From: CAVQZA01 sp963718355
GTDB lineage: Bacteria; Actinomycetota; Thermoleophilia; Gaiellales; Gaiellaceae
Assembly: GCA_963718355.1 (NCBI GenBank)
Contig: CAVQZA010000004.1
Location: forward strand, 372,001-436,000
Direction: 5' to 3'
Length of the DNA stretch: 64,000 bases
Positions 24,222 to 32,940 of this stretch are shown here, in pieces (the stretch's first letter is position 1; each line of letters begins with the position of its first letter). The notes under the pieces are model-generated. The model was not told the DNA's origin. It made no database searches and saw only the letters and a list, made by a program, of their open reading frames with translations. The position numbers and the translations under genes are program-made.

Positions 24222-25165
24222 CGAAGGTCGCGATCGCCGGGCTCGGCTACTGGGGCCCGAACCTCGCGCGGAACTTCGACGAGCTGGCCGAGCTCGCCTG
24301 GATCTGCGACCTCGACGCGGAGGCCCTCGCACGCTTCGGCGGCCGGTATCCGCATGCGCGCATCACCTCGAGCTTCGGCGAGGTGCTCGCCGATCCCGAG
24401 CTCGACGCCGTCGTGATCGCGACGCCGGTGCCCACCCACTACGCGCTCGCGAAACAGGCGCTCGAGGCCGGCAAGCACGTGCTCGTCGAAAAGCCGCCCG
24501 CGATGCGCGCCGCGGAGATGGACGAGCTCGTTGCGCTCGCGGCCGAGCGCGACCTCGTACTGATGCCCGGCCACCTGCTCCTCTATCACCCGGGCGTCCT
24601 CAAGCTGAAGGAGCTGATCGACTCCGACGAGCTCGGCGATGTGTGGTGCATCTACGGCAACCGCCAGAACCTCGGCATCGCTCGCACCAACGAGAACGCG
24701 CTCTGGTCGCTCGGCGTCCACGACCTCTCGGTGATCCTGTACCTCGTCGGCGAGGAGCCGGACGAGGCGGTGGCGAACGGCAACTCGTTCGTCACGCAGG
24801 GCGTCGAGGACGTCGTCTTCTGCTACCTCCGCTTCCCCTCGGGCAAGATCGCGCACATGCATCTCTCCTGGCTCGATCCGCACCGGATGCGTCGGCTCAC
24901 GGTCGTCGGCAAGGAGAAGATGGCCGTGTTCGACGACGTGGCGCCCGAGGGCAAGGTGACGGTCTACGAGAAGACGATCGACCCGACGGGACACGCGCAG
25001 ACCGGCGACATCTTCAGCCCGAAGATCGCGGGCGTCGAGCCGCTGCGGCTCGAGTGCCAGTACTTCCTCAAGCTGATCGCCGGCGAGGGCGATCGCGCCG
25101 CGGTCGCGCAGGACGGTGCGATGGTCGTGCGCGCGCTCGAGCGTCTCACGGAATCGCTTGGCTGA
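24218..25165 (+). CDS. Gfo/Idh/MocA oxidoreductase (WlbA/WbpB-like)
   Basis: NAD(P)-dependent oxidoreductase, 315 aa, with G-L-G-Y-W-G-P-N-L near residue 8 and V-E-K-P-P-A near 90 (the catalytic Lys of the family). A late G-V-H-D-L-S carries the usual Asp/His pair. Context suggests oxidation of C3 of UDP-GlcNAcA, the WlbA/WbpB step that precedes transamination. The aminotransferase (WbpE/WlbC) is not in this window. GTG start overlaps the dehydrogenase stop. Confidence 0.88.
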   Translation: MTKVAIAGLGYWGPNLARNFDELAELAWICDLDAEALARFGGRYPHARITSSFGEVLADPELDAVVIATPVPTHYALAKQALEAGKHVLVEKPPAMRAAEMDELVALAAERDLVLMPGHLLLYHPGVLKLKELIDSDELGDVWCIYGNRQNLGIARTNENALWSLGVHDLSVILYLVGEEPDEAVANGNSFVTQGVEDVVFCYLRFPSGKIAHMHLSWLDPHRMRRLTVVGKEKMAVFDDVAPEGKVTVYEKTIDPTGHAQTGDIFSPKIAGVEPLRLECQYFLKLIAGEGDRAAVAQDGAMVVRALERLTESLG

Positions 25166-25796
25166 GATTCACCCCTCGGCGATCGTCTACCCGGGCACGG
25201 TGCTCGGCGAGGGCGTGAAGGTGCTCGAGAACGCGGTGGTCGGGAAGCAGCCCACGCTCTCGCCGCGCTCGACCGCGAAGCGCGAACCGCTGCCGCCTGC
25301 GGTGCTCGGCGAGGGCACGATCGTCTCGACCGGCGCGATCGTCTTCGCCGGGACGACCGTCGGCGCGCGCGTGATCCTCGGCGACCAGTCGTGCGTGCGC
25401 GAGCGCGTGACGATCGGCGACGACGTCGTGCTCGGTCGCGGCGCGCTCGTCGAGAACGACACCACGATCGGCGCACTCACCAAGATCCAGGCCGAGGCGT
25501 ACATCACCGCCTACTCGACCCTCGAGGACAACGTCTTCATCGCGCCCTGCGTCGTCACCACGAACGACAACTTCATGGGCCGCACCGAGGCGCGCCACGC
25601 GCTGATGAAAGGCCCGACGATCCGCCGCGGCGCGCGGGTCGGCGGCGGCGCGATCCTCTGCCCGGGCGTCGAGATCGGCGCGGAGGCTTTTGTCGGCGCG
25701 GGCGCGGTCGTGACGAAGGACGTCCCGCCGCGCAAGGTCGTCGTCGGCAGCCCGGCGCGCGTCCTGCGCGACGTGCCGGACGACGAGCTGCTCTAG
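25158..25796 (+). CDS. Hexapeptide-repeat acyltransferase (WbpD/WlbB-like)
   Basis: Left-handed beta-helix acetyltransferase, about 212 aa, built of repeated I/V-G-x-x-x hexapeptides from residue 5 to 195. T-N-D-N-F-M-G-R and the late V-V-V-G-S-P-A-R-V-L are family features. In the WbpD/WlbB role it would acetylate the 3-amino group of the UDP sugar. TTG start overlapping the oxidoreductase by 8 bases gives the M-A-E-I-H-P-S-A start seen in homologs. Shares a CTAG double stop with the convergent subtilisin. Confidence 0.88.
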   Translation: MAEIHPSAIVYPGTVLGEGVKVLENAVVGKQPTLSPRSTAKREPLPPAVLGEGTIVSTGAIVFAGTTVGARVILGDQSCVRERVTIGDDVVLGRGALVENDTTIGALTKIQAEAYITAYSTLEDNVFIAPCVVTTNDNFMGRTEARHALMKGPTIRRGARVGGGAILCPGVEIGAEAFVGAGAVVTKDVPPRKVVVGSPARVLRDVPDDELL

Positions 25797-27226
25797 CTCT
25801 TGGCGACGCTGAGCGTGTACGCGCCGGAGGCCGTCCGCCGCGCCGAGACCTCGAGGTAGTACCAGCCCGCCGCGGTCGAGCGGAACGCGAGCGTCCCCGC
25901 CGGGCCTGCAACAGCGGCCCGCAGCGCAAGCACGCGCTTCGAGGTGCCGATTACGTCCACGGTTCCCGGCCGCCAGAGCACGAGGCTCGCGCCGGGCGCC
26001 GGCGGCCCGACCACCGACGCGTCGAGCCGCTGGCCCTTGCGCACGTAGATCCGGTAGACGTCGACGCGGTCATCCCACCAGTCGGTCGTCGCGTCGATCG
26101 TGGCGCTCGCGCCCCAGACCGTGTTGGCGAGAGCGCCCGGGCCGTCGTTCGGTTCGCGCGCGTCCGCCGACGGGAGCGGGCCCGTGAGCGCCGCGAGCGC
26201 AGCCGTGATGTCGAGCCGGCCCCAGCCGGTGAGCGCGTCGCGGCCGGTCGCGCACGTGCGGCAGCCGGTCAGCAGGTTCATGTCCACCGCACTTCGCTCC
26301 AACAGGGTCGCGACCTGGCCGGGCGTCAGCGCGGGATCGGTCGCGAGCATCAGTGCCGCCGCCGCCGTGACCTGTGGCGCGGCGAACGAGGTGCCCTCGC
26401 CGCCCGAGTACCCATCGCCTGCGCAGTCCGAATAGCCCTGGTCGAGACACTCGGGCCGCGCCGCCGTGAGCGAGCGCGGGAAGGTCGAGAAGATCCCCTG
26501 GCCGGGCGCGGCGAGATCGACGTAGGTCGGGTCCCGGTCGGAGAAGGCAGGCACCGAACCGTCCTGGGCAAGCGCGGCGACGCCGATCACGTGCGGCAGC
26601 GCCGCCGGATAGCTCGCGTAGTTCCACGGCGTCGTCGGCGCGTCGTCGGAGTTTCCGACCGCGGCGACGACGACAACGCCCTTCGAGACGGCGTACGCGA
26701 CAGCCGCGGCTTCGAGCGGCGAGTAGGTGTCCTCGCTCGGCTCGCCCGGGTCGCGCAGGCCGCCGAGGCTGAGGTTGATGACGCGTGCTCCGTGGTCGAC
26801 GGCCCAGTGGATCGCCGCCGACTCGTGCTCGAGCGTGATCGTCCCGTCGGTATCCACCACCTTCGCGATCAGGAGCTGGGCCGGGAAGGCGATCCCCGCG
26901 ATCCCGACGCCGTTGTTCAGCGCCGCGCCGATCTCGCCGGCGACGAACGTGCCGTGACCCTGCTCGTCGGTGAGGGCGCTGCCGCCCACGAAGCTCTTGG
27001 CGAGCAGGATCCGGCCGTCGAACTCGGGATGGCTGCCGTCGATCCCCGAGTCGATCACCGCGACTTTCACGGGCGCGAGGATGGGCGGCTGGAGCCACGT
27101 GTCGAAGGCCCTGTCCTGCACGAGGTACCACTGCTGGGAGGCGAGCGGGTCGTTCGTCGTGAACGCCGCCGCGACCGCGGGCACGGCGAGAGCCGCGACG
27201 GCGAGCACCAGCAGGACGCGTTTCAC
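25793..27226 (-). CDS. Secreted S8 (subtilisin) serine protease
   Basis: A 477-aa exported protease. Signal peptide at 1-22 (R-V-L-L-V-L-A-V-A). The triad is visible: Asp in V-I-D-S-G-I-D-G, His in G-H-G-T-F-V-A-G, Ser in G-T-S-F-A-A-P. After the catalytic domain (to about 350) comes a C-terminal beta domain with E-P-N-D-G and W-Y-Y-L-E-V-S, like the bacterial pre-peptidase C-terminal domain. There is almost no pro-region. GTG at 27226 overlaps the SpoIID-like gene stop as GTGA, so the two secreted proteins are co-expressed. Confidence 0.92.
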   Translation of the reverse strand: MKRVLLVLAVAALAVPAVAAAFTTNDPLASQQWYLVQDRAFDTWLQPPILAPVKVAVIDSGIDGSHPEFDGRILLAKSFVGGSALTDEQGHGTFVAGEIGAALNNGVGIAGIAFPAQLLIAKVVDTDGTITLEHESAAIHWAVDHGARVINLSLGGLRDPGEPSEDTYSPLEAAAVAYAVSKGVVVVAAVGNSDDAPTTPWNYASYPAALPHVIGVAALAQDGSVPAFSDRDPTYVDLAAPGQGIFSTFPRSLTAARPECLDQGYSDCAGDGYSGGEGTSFAAPQVTAAAALMLATDPALTPGQVATLLERSAVDMNLLTGCRTCATGRDALTGWGRLDITAALAALTGPLPSADAREPNDGPGALANTVWGASATIDATTDWWDDRVDVYRIYVRKGQRLDASVVGPPAPGASLVLWRPGTVDVIGTSKRVLALRAAVAGPAGTLAFRSTAAGWYYLEVSARRTASGAYTLSVAKS

Positions 27227-28848
27227 TGAGCGCTCAACGGATCGGTGACGCCGACCGCGAAGCCCTGGCCCGGCGCCACCCTGGCGCGATAGACGATGCC
27301 CACCTGAAGCGGATAGATCGCCTGGAAGTTGCCCGAGTCGTCGACCGTCGCGGTCGTCACCGTCGTCCACGCGGTGCCGACCTGCTGCTGGAGCCCGACC
27401 GTCGCCCCCGGCAGCAGCGGCTGCACGGTGCCGCTCACCCCCGCATTGCCCGGCAGCGCCTCGATCGTGACGAGCGGCGCGACGCCGACGTGCAGCGGCG
27501 TGCCTGTCGCCTTGCCCGCGACGATCCGGTAGTCGGTGCTCGTCTCGGGCGTCTCGGCGACCTGGAACGCGCCCGTTGCGTCAGGGGCGACCGGACCGAT
27601 CGTCAGCCAGGTTCCGCCCGCGGTACGCGACTGCAGCGTCGGCGCCGTGACCCGTCGTGCGACTCCGGTGAGATCGACCGTCGAGCCATAGTCGACCGGC
27701 GCGAACGACGCGGTGAGAGAGAGGACTCCAACCGAGAACCAGGTCGAGCGCAGCCCGAGCAAAGTGCGCAGCGTCTCGGCGGGCACGGTCACCGCGTCGC
27801 CGAGCGTGTCGGTGACGACAACCGAGGCGACCCGTCCGGCGGCGCCGGGCGTCACCGTCATGTCCACGACGGGCCCGGCCAGCTTGAGCGCCTTCCTGAG
27901 CGAAGCGCCGTCCACGAGCACCGGGCCCCAGTTGTGCCACGGCGAGATCGTGTCGTAGGGATCGCTCACCGAGACGAGGTACGGAACGGGCGCAGACCTG
28001 GCCCACGCGTCCTGGATCGCAGCGGTACGCCCGCCGGAGGTCGAGAAGAAGAACGTCGTCGCGACCTTGCCGTTGTAGAGCAGCACCTGGCGTCGCGTCT
28101 TGTCGACAGCCGCGTTGGACTCGAAGTGCTCCGCGGCGATGCCGCCGTAGACCTGACTGCGCACATCTCCATAGACGTCGAAGTCGCCGGTTTGCTTGCG
28201 GGTGGCGAGCGCGTAGGAGCGCGCGACGACCGCCTGGGCCTCGAGCGCGTCGACCGACCAGATGTACGGCATCTCAGACGGGACGACGCCGTAGAGGTAG
28301 CTCTCGAGCGAGACGACGTTCACCGCCTCGAGCGTCTTGCCGGTCGCGATCGCGCGCAACTGACCTCGGTAGGGCTTGCCGCCGAGTGCGAGCGGCGCCG
28401 CTCCCGGCAGGAAGGTGAGCGGCCCGGTGAGCGTGACGCCGGCCGAGCCTTCGATCGCCGGGACGGGCTGAAGGACGAGGCTCGCGCCGAACGCGTAGGC
28501 GCCTGCAGCGAGGGAATGCGTCGCGCCGGCGCCGTCACGCACGGTGAACGGCGCGGACGAGGCGACTGTCAGCGACTTCTTCGCCTCGGCGAGCAGCACC
28601 CGCAACGTCATCCCCGGCGCAGAGCTCAGCGTCGTCCCCGGGAAGTAGTGCGCGAGGATCTGCGGATACGTGAAGCCGTGCTGCGCGTAGCCGAGCGCGC
28701 CGTACTGGCTCATCCCGATCCCGTGCCCGTAGCCGTGGCCCGTGAAGACGAAGCTCGTGACCGGCGCTGGCACCGCGGCGACCCGGGCGCCCGCCGAGCC
28801 GCCGAGAAGGGCGAGCACGCAGAAGCCGAGGACTGTAAAACGTCGCAC
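27223..28848 (-). CDS. Secreted SpoIID/LytB-domain protein
   Basis: A 541-aa exported protein. Signal peptide about 1-25. N-terminal F-x-G-H-G-Y-G-H-G-I-G-M-S-Q-Y-G-A motif near 35-50, then the SpoIID core with L-E-S-Y-L-Y-G-V-V-P-S-E-M-P near 190 and Q-A-V-V-A-R-S-Y-A near 218, and S-T-S-G-G-R-T near 270. SpoIID family members cleave peptidoglycan glycan strands. The C-terminal 200 residues look like Ig-like beta domains. The GTG at 28848 has GAAGGGAG 4 bases upstream. This organism need not sporulate; the domain is widespread in actinobacteria. Confidence 0.88.
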   Translation of the reverse strand: MRRFTVLGFCVLALLGGSAGARVAAVPAPVTSFVFTGHGYGHGIGMSQYGALGYAQHGFTYPQILAHYFPGTTLSSAPGMTLRVLLAEAKKSLTVASSAPFTVRDGAGATHSLAAGAYAFGASLVLQPVPAIEGSAGVTLTGPLTFLPGAAPLALGGKPYRGQLRAIATGKTLEAVNVVSLESYLYGVVPSEMPYIWSVDALEAQAVVARSYALATRKQTGDFDVYGDVRSQVYGGIAAEHFESNAAVDKTRRQVLLYNGKVATTFFFSTSGGRTAAIQDAWARSAPVPYLVSVSDPYDTISPWHNWGPVLVDGASLRKALKLAGPVVDMTVTPGAAGRVASVVVTDTLGDAVTVPAETLRTLLGLRSTWFSVGVLSLTASFAPVDYGSTVDLTGVARRVTAPTLQSRTAGGTWLTIGPVAPDATGAFQVAETPETSTDYRIVAGKATGTPLHVGVAPLVTIEALPGNAGVSGTVQPLLPGATVGLQQQVGTAWTTVTTATVDDSGNFQAIYPLQVGIVYRARVAPGQGFAVGVTDPLSAQ

Positions 28849-28886
28849 CCGACTCCCTTCGCGGTTCGCCCAGCGATCCCTCGTCG

Positions 28887-29873
28887 CTAGGAGAGACGCT
28901 CCGCGTACTGCCGCTCGTAGTAGGCGCGGTACTCGCCGGACTTGATCGGCTCCCACCAGGCGCGGCTCGACCGGTACCACTCCACCGTCTCGGGCAGGCC
29001 TTCGGCGAGCGAGTGCGTCGGCTTCCACCCGAGCGCGTTCAGCTTCGCGGAGTCGAGCGAGTAGCGGCGGTCGTGGCCGGGGCGGTCGCTGACACTCCGG
29101 AGCAGCGCTGGGTCGGCGCCCGTGAGCTCGACGATCCGCGCCGCGATCTCGCGATTCTCGACCTCCTCGCCGCCGCCGACGTTGTAGATCTCGCCCGGGC
29201 CGCCCTCGCGCAGGACGAGCTCGATCCCCGCGCAGTGATCCTCGACGTGGAGCCAGTCGCGCACCTGGGTGCCGTCGCCGTAGAGCGGCAGCGGCTCACC
29301 GTCGAGCGCGTTCGTCGTGAAGAGCGGGACGAGCTTCTCCGGGTACTGGTTCGGGCCGTAGGTGTTCGAGCCGCGCGTGATCGACGCGTTGACGCCGAAG
29401 GTGCGCGCGTAGGCCGGCACATGGAGGTCGCCCGCGCCCTTGGCGACGCTGTAGGGGCTCGACGGCCGCACCGGATCGTCCTCGCGCGCCGAGCCGCCGT
29501 GCTCGAGGTCGCCATACACCTCGTCGGTCGAGACCTGGACATAGCGGCCGCCTGCGGCGCGAACGTGCTCGAGCAGTACCTGTGTGCCGAAGAACTCGGT
29601 GCGGCCGAAGTCGGTGGCGCCGAGGATCGAGCGGTCGACGTGCGTCTCCGCAGCGAAGTTCACGATTGCGTCGCAGCCGAGCGCAGCCGAGGCGACCGCG
29701 CCCGGATCGACGATGTCACCCTCGTGGAACTCGTGCTCCACGCCCTCGAGATTGGCGCGGTTGCCCGAGTAGGTGAGCTTGTCGAGCACGACGACCTCCT
29801 CGCCGGCCGCGGCGAGGCGCTTGACGAAGTGGGAGCCGATGAAGCCGGCGCCGCCGGTGACGAGAACCCGCAT
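28887..29873 (-). CDS. rfbB: dTDP-glucose 4,6-dehydratase
   Basis: SDR enzyme of dTDP-L-rhamnose synthesis, 328 aa. Rossmann G-G-A-G-F-I-G-S-H near residue 8, catalytic S-T-D-E-V-Y-G with D-E pair near 120, Y-S-V-A-K near 150 (Tyr/Lys), and T-R-G-S-N-T-Y-G-P-N-Q. ATG at 29873 with TACCCT 8 bases upstream. It lies away from rfbA-rfbC-rfbD (31697-33704), with two opposite-strand genes between. Confidence 0.94.
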   Translation of the reverse strand: MRVLVTGGAGFIGSHFVKRLAAAGEEVVVLDKLTYSGNRANLEGVEHEFHEGDIVDPGAVASAALGCDAIVNFAAETHVDRSILGATDFGRTEFFGTQVLLEHVRAAGGRYVQVSTDEVYGDLEHGGSAREDDPVRPSSPYSVAKGAGDLHVPAYARTFGVNASITRGSNTYGPNQYPEKLVPLFTTNALDGEPLPLYGDGTQVRDWLHVEDHCAGIELVLREGGPGEIYNVGGGEEVENREIAARIVELTGADPALLRSVSDRPGHDRRYSLDSAKLNALGWKPTHSLAEGLPETVEWYRSSRAWWEPIKSGEYRAYYERQYAERLS

Positions 29874-29881
29874 GGCCCTGA

Positions 29882-29887
29882 AGGGTA
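29882..29887 (-). promoter_or_regulatory. Predicted leaderless -10 element of rfbB
   Basis: TACCCT on the minus strand, 8 bases before the rfbB ATG; same element sequence as before the UDP-HexNAc epimerase gene. No Shine-Dalgarno sequence intervenes. Confidence 0.45.
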
Positions 29888-29907
29888 GATGGTTCAATGA
29901 GCGCCTG

Positions 29908-31002
29908 ATGCGCTGGATCAGACGACACCCGACCTGGACGACGATCGTTATCGTCGTAGTCGTCGTGCTGGCGGTCGCGGGTGGCTGGACCGGCTCGCGC
30001 CTCGGCGTCTTCGACGCGTCCACCTCCTCGAACCTGAAGAAGGTCGAGCACGCGACCGGATCCCCCGCCTGGTGGGTCGGCCAGTCGTTCGCCGGGCTGA
30101 AGCTGACCCGCGTCTCGCCGGCGAGCGGCGACCGCGTGGCCGAGTTCGGCTACGGCAGCTGCCACCGCCACGGGAGCCGGCTCGATCCGTTCAACGCGCC
30201 CCGCTGCGGCTATCCGCTGTGGATCGCCGTGACGAACCGCCAGTACTCGCTCTCGTCGGACGACGTGCCGAAGCTGCTCGACGGCAGCTGCGCACGGATC
30301 CGCGTACGCGGGGTGCCGGCGGCGCTCGGCACGGACGGCGTCGTCCTCTACAGCGGCGGCGAGACCATCGCGGTGCTCGGGCCGCCGGATCTCGTGGGCC
30401 GCGCGCTCGCCGCTCTGCGTCCGGTGCAGCCCGGCGCCGCGCTCGGCAAGCCGACCCTCGACGTCACGCCGCTCACCGACTGCAGCGCCGTGAAGACGCC
30501 GTTCGAGTCGGTCGGGTCACGGCTCTCGCGGCTGAGCTCGAAGCTGCACTTGCCGGTGGTCACCGCGGGCCCCTGGTTCAGCGACGGGCAGCGCATCAAC
30601 GCCGAGGCCGCCGGCTCGGCCCTCGTGCTCGAGTACTCGAGCTGCGGCACCGGCACGTCGAACGGCAACTGCGGCGAGGTGCTCTCGATCTCGAGCGAGC
30701 CTTACGACGCGAATTCGATCGGCGACAACCTCGCGGGAGCCGACTGCCAGCAGACGACCGTCGCCGGAGTGCCCGCAGTGATCTGGAACGCAAACTCGCG
30801 CGGGGCGAGCGCCGCGGGCGTGATGGTGTTCACCGATCACGCCACGATCTCGCTCGCGAACCAGCTCAACCTCTATCCGGTGTCGTCGAAGAGCCTGCGC
30901 CAGGTCACGCAGTCGCTACGCGCGGTCGCGCCTGCGACCAGGCTGCCGGCGCCGACCTACGACGTCCAGGCGCTGCTCCGCCACTGCGCGAAGCTGACGT
31001 GA
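29908..31002 (+). CDS. Membrane-anchored protein of unknown function
   Basis: Not recognised. About 364 aa with one N-terminal membrane helix (residues 10-30, I-V-I-V-V-V-V-V-L-A-V) and an extracytoplasmic part of about 330 residues containing some ten Cys, several in pairs suited to disulfides (C-R-H-x-G, C-G-T-G-T-S-N-G-N-C). The extracellular part seems to hold two similar halves. ATG at 29908 is preferred because it sits right before the basic M-R-W-I-R-R-H; an in-frame ATG at 29872 is an alternative. It overlaps the next gene as GTGA. Confidence 0.65.
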   Translation: MRWIRRHPTWTTIVIVVVVVLAVAGGWTGSRLGVFDASTSSNLKKVEHATGSPAWWVGQSFAGLKLTRVSPASGDRVAEFGYGSCHRHGSRLDPFNAPRCGYPLWIAVTNRQYSLSSDDVPKLLDGSCARIRVRGVPAALGTDGVVLYSGGETIAVLGPPDLVGRALAALRPVQPGAALGKPTLDVTPLTDCSAVKTPFESVGSRLSRLSSKLHLPVVTAGPWFSDGQRINAEAAGSALVLEYSSCGTGTSNGNCGEVLSISSEPYDANSIGDNLAGADCQQTTVAGVPAVIWNANSRGASAAGVMVFTDHATISLANQLNLYPVSSKSLRQVTQSLRAVAPATRLPAPTYDVQALLRHCAKLT

Positions 31003-31700
31003 GGCCGGAGCTCGAGCGCGCTGCGAACGCGTTCGCCGTCCGACGGCTCGAGCTGATCCCCGGGGTTCGCCTCCAGCGGAGCGGCGGCGTGGTGGCCGCA
31101 CTGTGCCCCGGCTCGCCGGAGCTGGACTTCGTGAACCGGATCTACGGGGCCGCACACGCGGCCGAGCTCGAGCAGTTCGAGGTGCTCTACGCCGAGGCGG
31201 GACTGCGGCCGTGGGTCGAGCTGCCGGAAGGCGAGGAGCCGCAGGGGTGGGACCGCCTCGAGCCGCTCTGGGTGCTCGCCGGGCCGGCGGTGTCGCTCCC
31301 CTCCGACGGCGTACGGGAGCTCTCGCCGGACGAGGCCGAACTCTTCGCAGCGACGCTTAGCGACGGCCACGGCGCGCCGCCGTCCGCGCGACCCGCCGTT
31401 GCGCGCTGGGCCGACGAGCCGGACTGGCGGCTCTACATCATGGAGCTGGACGCGACGCCTGCGGCTGCGGCGGCCCTCGTGATCGCCGCCGGGCGCGGCT
31501 ATCTCGCCGCCGCCTCGACGTTGCCGGCGTTTCGCAGGCGCGGCTGCCAGGCGGCGCTGATCCGCCGCCGGATCTCCGACGCCGCCGAGGCCGCCTGCAC
31601 CGAGGTCTGCGCGCTCACCGCGAACCCCGAGAGCCGGCGCAACCTCGAGCGCTGCGGGCTCGAGCTCGCCTACACGAAGACGGCCTGGCGCAAGCGCTAG
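30999..31700 (+). CDS. GNAT family N-acetyltransferase
   Basis: A 233-aa protein whose C-terminal half is a GNAT domain: the acetyl-CoA loop is in L-P-A-F-R-R-R-G-C-Q-A-A-L (about 165-178), followed by L-T-A-N-P-E-S-R-R-N-L-E-R-C-G. The N-terminal half (about 1-120) is an atypical region also found in such proteins. GTG start overlaps the preceding stop. Ends in a CTAG double stop shared with rfbD. Confidence 0.82.
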   Translation: MRPELERAANAFAVRRLELIPGVRLQRSGGVVAALCPGSPELDFVNRIYGAAHAAELEQFEVLYAEAGLRPWVELPEGEEPQGWDRLEPLWVLAGPAVSLPSDGVRELSPDEAELFAATLSDGHGAPPSARPAVARWADEPDWRLYIMELDATPAAAAALVIAAGRGYLAAASTLPAFRRRGCQAALIRRRISDAAEAACTEVCALTANPESRRNLERCGLELAYTKTAWRKR

Positions 31701-32527
31701 AGCCGCTCGAGGCAGGCGCGGAGGCCTTCGCGCCAGTGCGGCAGCACCGGCGCGCCGGGCTTCTCGCTTCGGAGCACCGAATTGGCGGGACGCGCCGCGG
31801 GAGCGCCGTACTCCTCCGCCGTGATCCGCCGGACGCGGCACGGGAGCCCCGCCTCCTCGAAGATCGCCTCGGCGAGCTCGGCCCAGCTCGCATCCCCGCC
31901 GCCGGCGATGTGCCAGACCCCGTAGGGCAACGCGTCGAGCTCGCGCACGGCCGCGGCGAGGTGCCCCGCGTAGGTCGGCGAGCCGCGCTGGTCGTCCACC
32001 ACCGCCACCTCGTCGCGCTCGGCGCCGAGCCGGAGCATCGTGCGCACGAAGTTGTCGCCCCTCTCCGCGAAGAGCCATGACGTGCGGACGATCCAGGCCT
32101 GCGCGCCGGCCGCCGCCTCGCCGTGGAGCTTCGAGCGCCCGTACGCCGAGAGCGGGTTCGGCGAGTCCGACTCGACGTACGGCTCCGCCTTGCGCCCGTC
32201 GAAGACGTAGTCCGTCGAGAAGTAGACGAGCGGCGCGCCGAGCTCGACCGCGTGCTGCGTGCCGCCGACGTTGACGGCCGCCGCCTCCTGCGGATCGTCC
32301 TCGGCGCCGTCGACGTCGGTCCAGGCGGCGGCGTGCAACACCAGGTCGGGCGGAGGCGTGATCGGCGGGGCCGGATGGGTCACGTCCCAGTCGGCCCGCG
32401 AGAGCGCGATCACGTCGTCGCCCACGAAGGCGTCCCGGAGCGCATGGCCGAGCTGGCCGCGGGCGCCGGTGATCAGGACGCGGCGGCGGTGTCCCGTGGC
32501 GAGAGAATCGGCGATTGCTGGCTCCAC
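31697..32527 (-). CDS. rfbD: dTDP-4-dehydrorhamnose reductase
   Basis: Last enzyme of dTDP-L-rhamnose synthesis, about 276 aa. G-A-R-G-Q-L-G near residue 22, Y-F-S-T-D-Y-V-F-D-G near 105, Y-G-R-S-K near 128 (Tyr/Lys), R-T-S-W-L-F near 149. The start is uncertain: the conserved R-V-L-I-T-G is preceded only by GTG codons at 32527 and 32554, either of which overlaps rfbC by more than 50 bases. Confidence 0.9.
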   Translation of the reverse strand: MEPAIADSLATGHRRRVLITGARGQLGHALRDAFVGDDVIALSRADWDVTHPAPPITPPPDLVLHAAAWTDVDGAEDDPQEAAAVNVGGTQHAVELGAPLVYFSTDYVFDGRKAEPYVESDSPNPLSAYGRSKLHGEAAAGAQAWIVRTSWLFAERGDNFVRTMLRLGAERDEVAVVDDQRGSPTYAGHLAAAVRELDALPYGVWHIAGGGDASWAELAEAIFEEAGLPCRVRRITAEEYGAPAARPANSVLRSEKPGAPVLPHWREGLRACLERL

Positions 32528-32940
32528 AGGTCGGCGACGCGCGGGTCGTCCCACGCGAGGCCGTGCTCGTCCGGATCGGACGGGTTGTACTCCTCGGTGA
32601 CGTGGTAGACGAAGAGCAGATCGGTGAGCGCCTCGAACCCGTGGGCGTGACGGCCGGGGATGTAGAGCGCGACCGGGTTCTGGTCGCCGATGTCCTCGCA
32701 GTGGGTCTCGCCGCTCGAGCGATCGAGCACCACGACGCGCGCCGTCCCCTGGAGACAGGCGAAGAGGTCGTCCTGGCCGCGCTCGTGGTAGTGAAGGCCC
32801 CGGATCACGCCCTTGCGCGAGAACGAGACGTTGGTCTGCTGCGTGGCGCGCGGCAGCAGGCTCTCGCGGCGTAGCTCGAGGAACCAGCCGCGCTCGTCCT
32901 CGAAGCGCTTGAGCGGGATGCGCTGGAGGCCGGGAATCAC
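32473..32940 (-). CDS. rfbC: dTDP-4-dehydrorhamnose 3,5-epimerase family protein
   Basis: Cupin-fold epimerase, 155 aa, slightly shorter than RmlC (about 180). F-x-D-E-R-G-W-F near residue 14, N-V-S-F-S-R-K-G-V-I-R-G-L-H-Y-H near 39 with the catalytic His, and P-G-R-H-A-H-G-F near 98. It may equally be a 3-epimerase of a related dTDP sugar, but the rfbA and rfbD neighbours favour rhamnose. GTG start overlaps the rfbA stop as GTGA. Confidence 0.88.
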   Translation of the reverse strand: MIPGLQRIPLKRFEDERGWFLELRRESLLPRATQQTNVSFSRKGVIRGLHYHERGQDDLFACLQGTARVVVLDRSSGETHCEDIGDQNPVALYIPGRHAHGFEALTDLLFVYHVTEEYNPSDPDEHGLAWDDPRVADLWSQQSPILSPRDTAAAS

